Shown here: positions 63,564 through 64,000 of the stretch, one piece after another
How the letters are laid out: each line of letters begins with the position of its first letter
Position numbering within the stretch: position 1 is the first letter of the stretch
Source of the DNA: Nitrospirae bacterium YQR-1
GTDB lineage: Bacteria; Nitrospirota; Thermodesulfovibrionia; Thermodesulfovibrionales; Magnetobacteriaceae
Reading direction: 5' to 3'
DNA: 64,000 nt
Assembly (NCBI GenBank): GCA_039908095.1
Contig: JAMOBJ010000003.1
Span: 127,821 to 191,820, forward strand
Translations under genes and position numbers: made by a program
Notes under the pieces: model-generated
What the model was told of the DNA's origin: nothing
Databases searched by the model: none
The model's input: the letters and a program-made list of their open reading frames with translations, nothing else

Positions 63564-64000
63564 TTATATGTTTTTGCCCAAAAACTCCTTTAATTCATCC
63601 ACTGAACCGGCTTTTCTGATAAGATTTTTAAACTCTTCTAATGTATCTATAGTATTTATAGCTCTAACCATATTCATCAGCTCAAGTCCCGCGATACTAA
63701 ATTTGAGTTCAAGTCCCAATTCAATAGCCTCAAGTAACCCTTTTCGCTGCCCCTCAAGTAACCCTTCCTGTTTCCCCTCAAGTAACCCTTCCTGTTTCCC
63801 CTCAAGTAACCCTTCCTTAAAAAGCGCACTCTCTCTTACATCAATCGTTATAGGCATCTTTTTTACCTCCTGATTTACTTTTTCAGACAGTTTACGTAAT
63901 TCTGCCAGATTCAATAATTTTACAACGGAAGTTCCGAGTGTCAAAACGTCTAAGGGTTTGAAAACAGAGGAGAAAAGGCATATTCGGTAAAAATATGTAG
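63564..64000 (-). CDS. Rpn/DUF4351-like protein, C-terminal part, running off the window
   Basis: The frame stays open from its stop at 63564 to the window edge, so this is the C-terminal 145 or so residues of a longer protein. After M-P-I-T-I-D-V-R-E-S-A come tandem eight-residue units G-L-L-E-G-K-Q-E, then A-I-E-L-G-L-E-L-K-F and a helical tail ending V-D-E-L-K-E-F-L. This tail is typical of Rpn/PD-(D/E)xK transposase-like or DUF4351 proteins. The nuclease core is outside the window, so completeness is unknown. Confidence 0.6.
   Translation of the reverse strand, partial: TYFYRICLFSSVFKPLDVLTLGTSVVKLLNLAELRKLSEKVNQEVKKMPITIDVRESALFKEGLLEGKQEGLLEGKQEGLLEGQRKGLLEAIELGLELKFSIAGLELMNMVRAINTIDTLEEFKNLIRKAGSVDELKEFLGKNI

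Noticed and set aside
1..64000. CRISPR arrays, tRNA and rRNA genes
   Set aside because: No regularly spaced direct repeats with unique spacers and no tRNA or rRNA signature stretches were seen on reading both strands; a dedicated scan was not possible.

Overview
The window reads as a chromosomal segment of an uncultured-type member of the Nitrospirota, plausibly near the Thermodesulfovibrionia / Magnetobacteriaceae lineage. This is inferred from gene content: a long NapA with NapG, NapH and NapD, an NxrAB-like type II molybdoenzyme operon, a two-CW protein, many multi-sensor REC/PAS/GAF kinases, and HD-GYP proteins. No rRNA, tRNA, CRISPR array or complete insertion sequence was recognised. 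Most genes look like normal chromosomal housekeeping or respiratory genes. The accessory flavour comes from small dispersed inverted repeats and gene remnants beside them.

Layout. 1-204 is the 3' end of a lipoate-protein-ligase-like gene. 276-2936 is a promoter plus a three-gene membrane redox module (tetrahaem cytochrome c, Tat-exported ferredoxin, NrfD). 3142-7126 is a three-gene phosphorelay. 7255-8327 is an acidic, low-complexity secreted-type protein gene bracketed by two inverted-repeat elements. 8428-15618 (minus) is a five-gene operon: dihaem cytochrome c, NxrA/NarG-like catalytic subunit, NxrB/NarH-like subunit, haem-b gamma subunit and TorD-like chaperone. Divergent from it, 16247-21369 holds napAGHBD. 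21376-26394 mixes remnants (MutH/Sau3AI-like and nucleotidyltransferase fragments), a hydrolase, a Uma2-type nuclease and cell-surface genes (kinase-like, polysaccharide deacetylase, glycosyltransferase). 26412-33973 holds plsC-like, tyrS, a ferredoxin, a flippase-like membrane protein, a REC-PAS-GAF-HD-GYP protein, a two-CW protein and a PilZ protein. 34247-49739 holds two HD-GYP paralogues, a cNMP-AckA-PduL fusion, a tandem-repeat coiled-coil protein, a BrkB-cNMP fusion, a TPR membrane protein, a DsbC-like protein, a lytic transglycosylase and polA. 48759-53408 is a cell-wall/nucleotide run (amidase, GerMN, murI, rph, rdgB, aminotransferase). 53465-62933 is a signalling block: hybrid kinase with HPt, REC-GGDEF, sigma-54 activator, and a sensor kinase. 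62934-64000 is a nested repeat nest and the C-terminal part of an Rpn-like gene leaving the window.

How the genes fit together. Two periplasmic molybdoenzyme systems for nitrate/nitrite chemistry are transcribed away from each other from one 628-bp region, each with its own electron-transfer proteins. C-di-GMP signalling is dense (one GGDEF, three HD-GYP, one PilZ). Cyclic-nucleotide-type domains are fused to an acetate-forming enzyme pair and to a membrane protein within 5 kb. A repeat family with 15-bp ends TACCAAGTWGCAGTC occurs at least eight times. It sits in intergenic space, supplies the stop codon of one gene, touches the end of another, and abuts a truncated gene.
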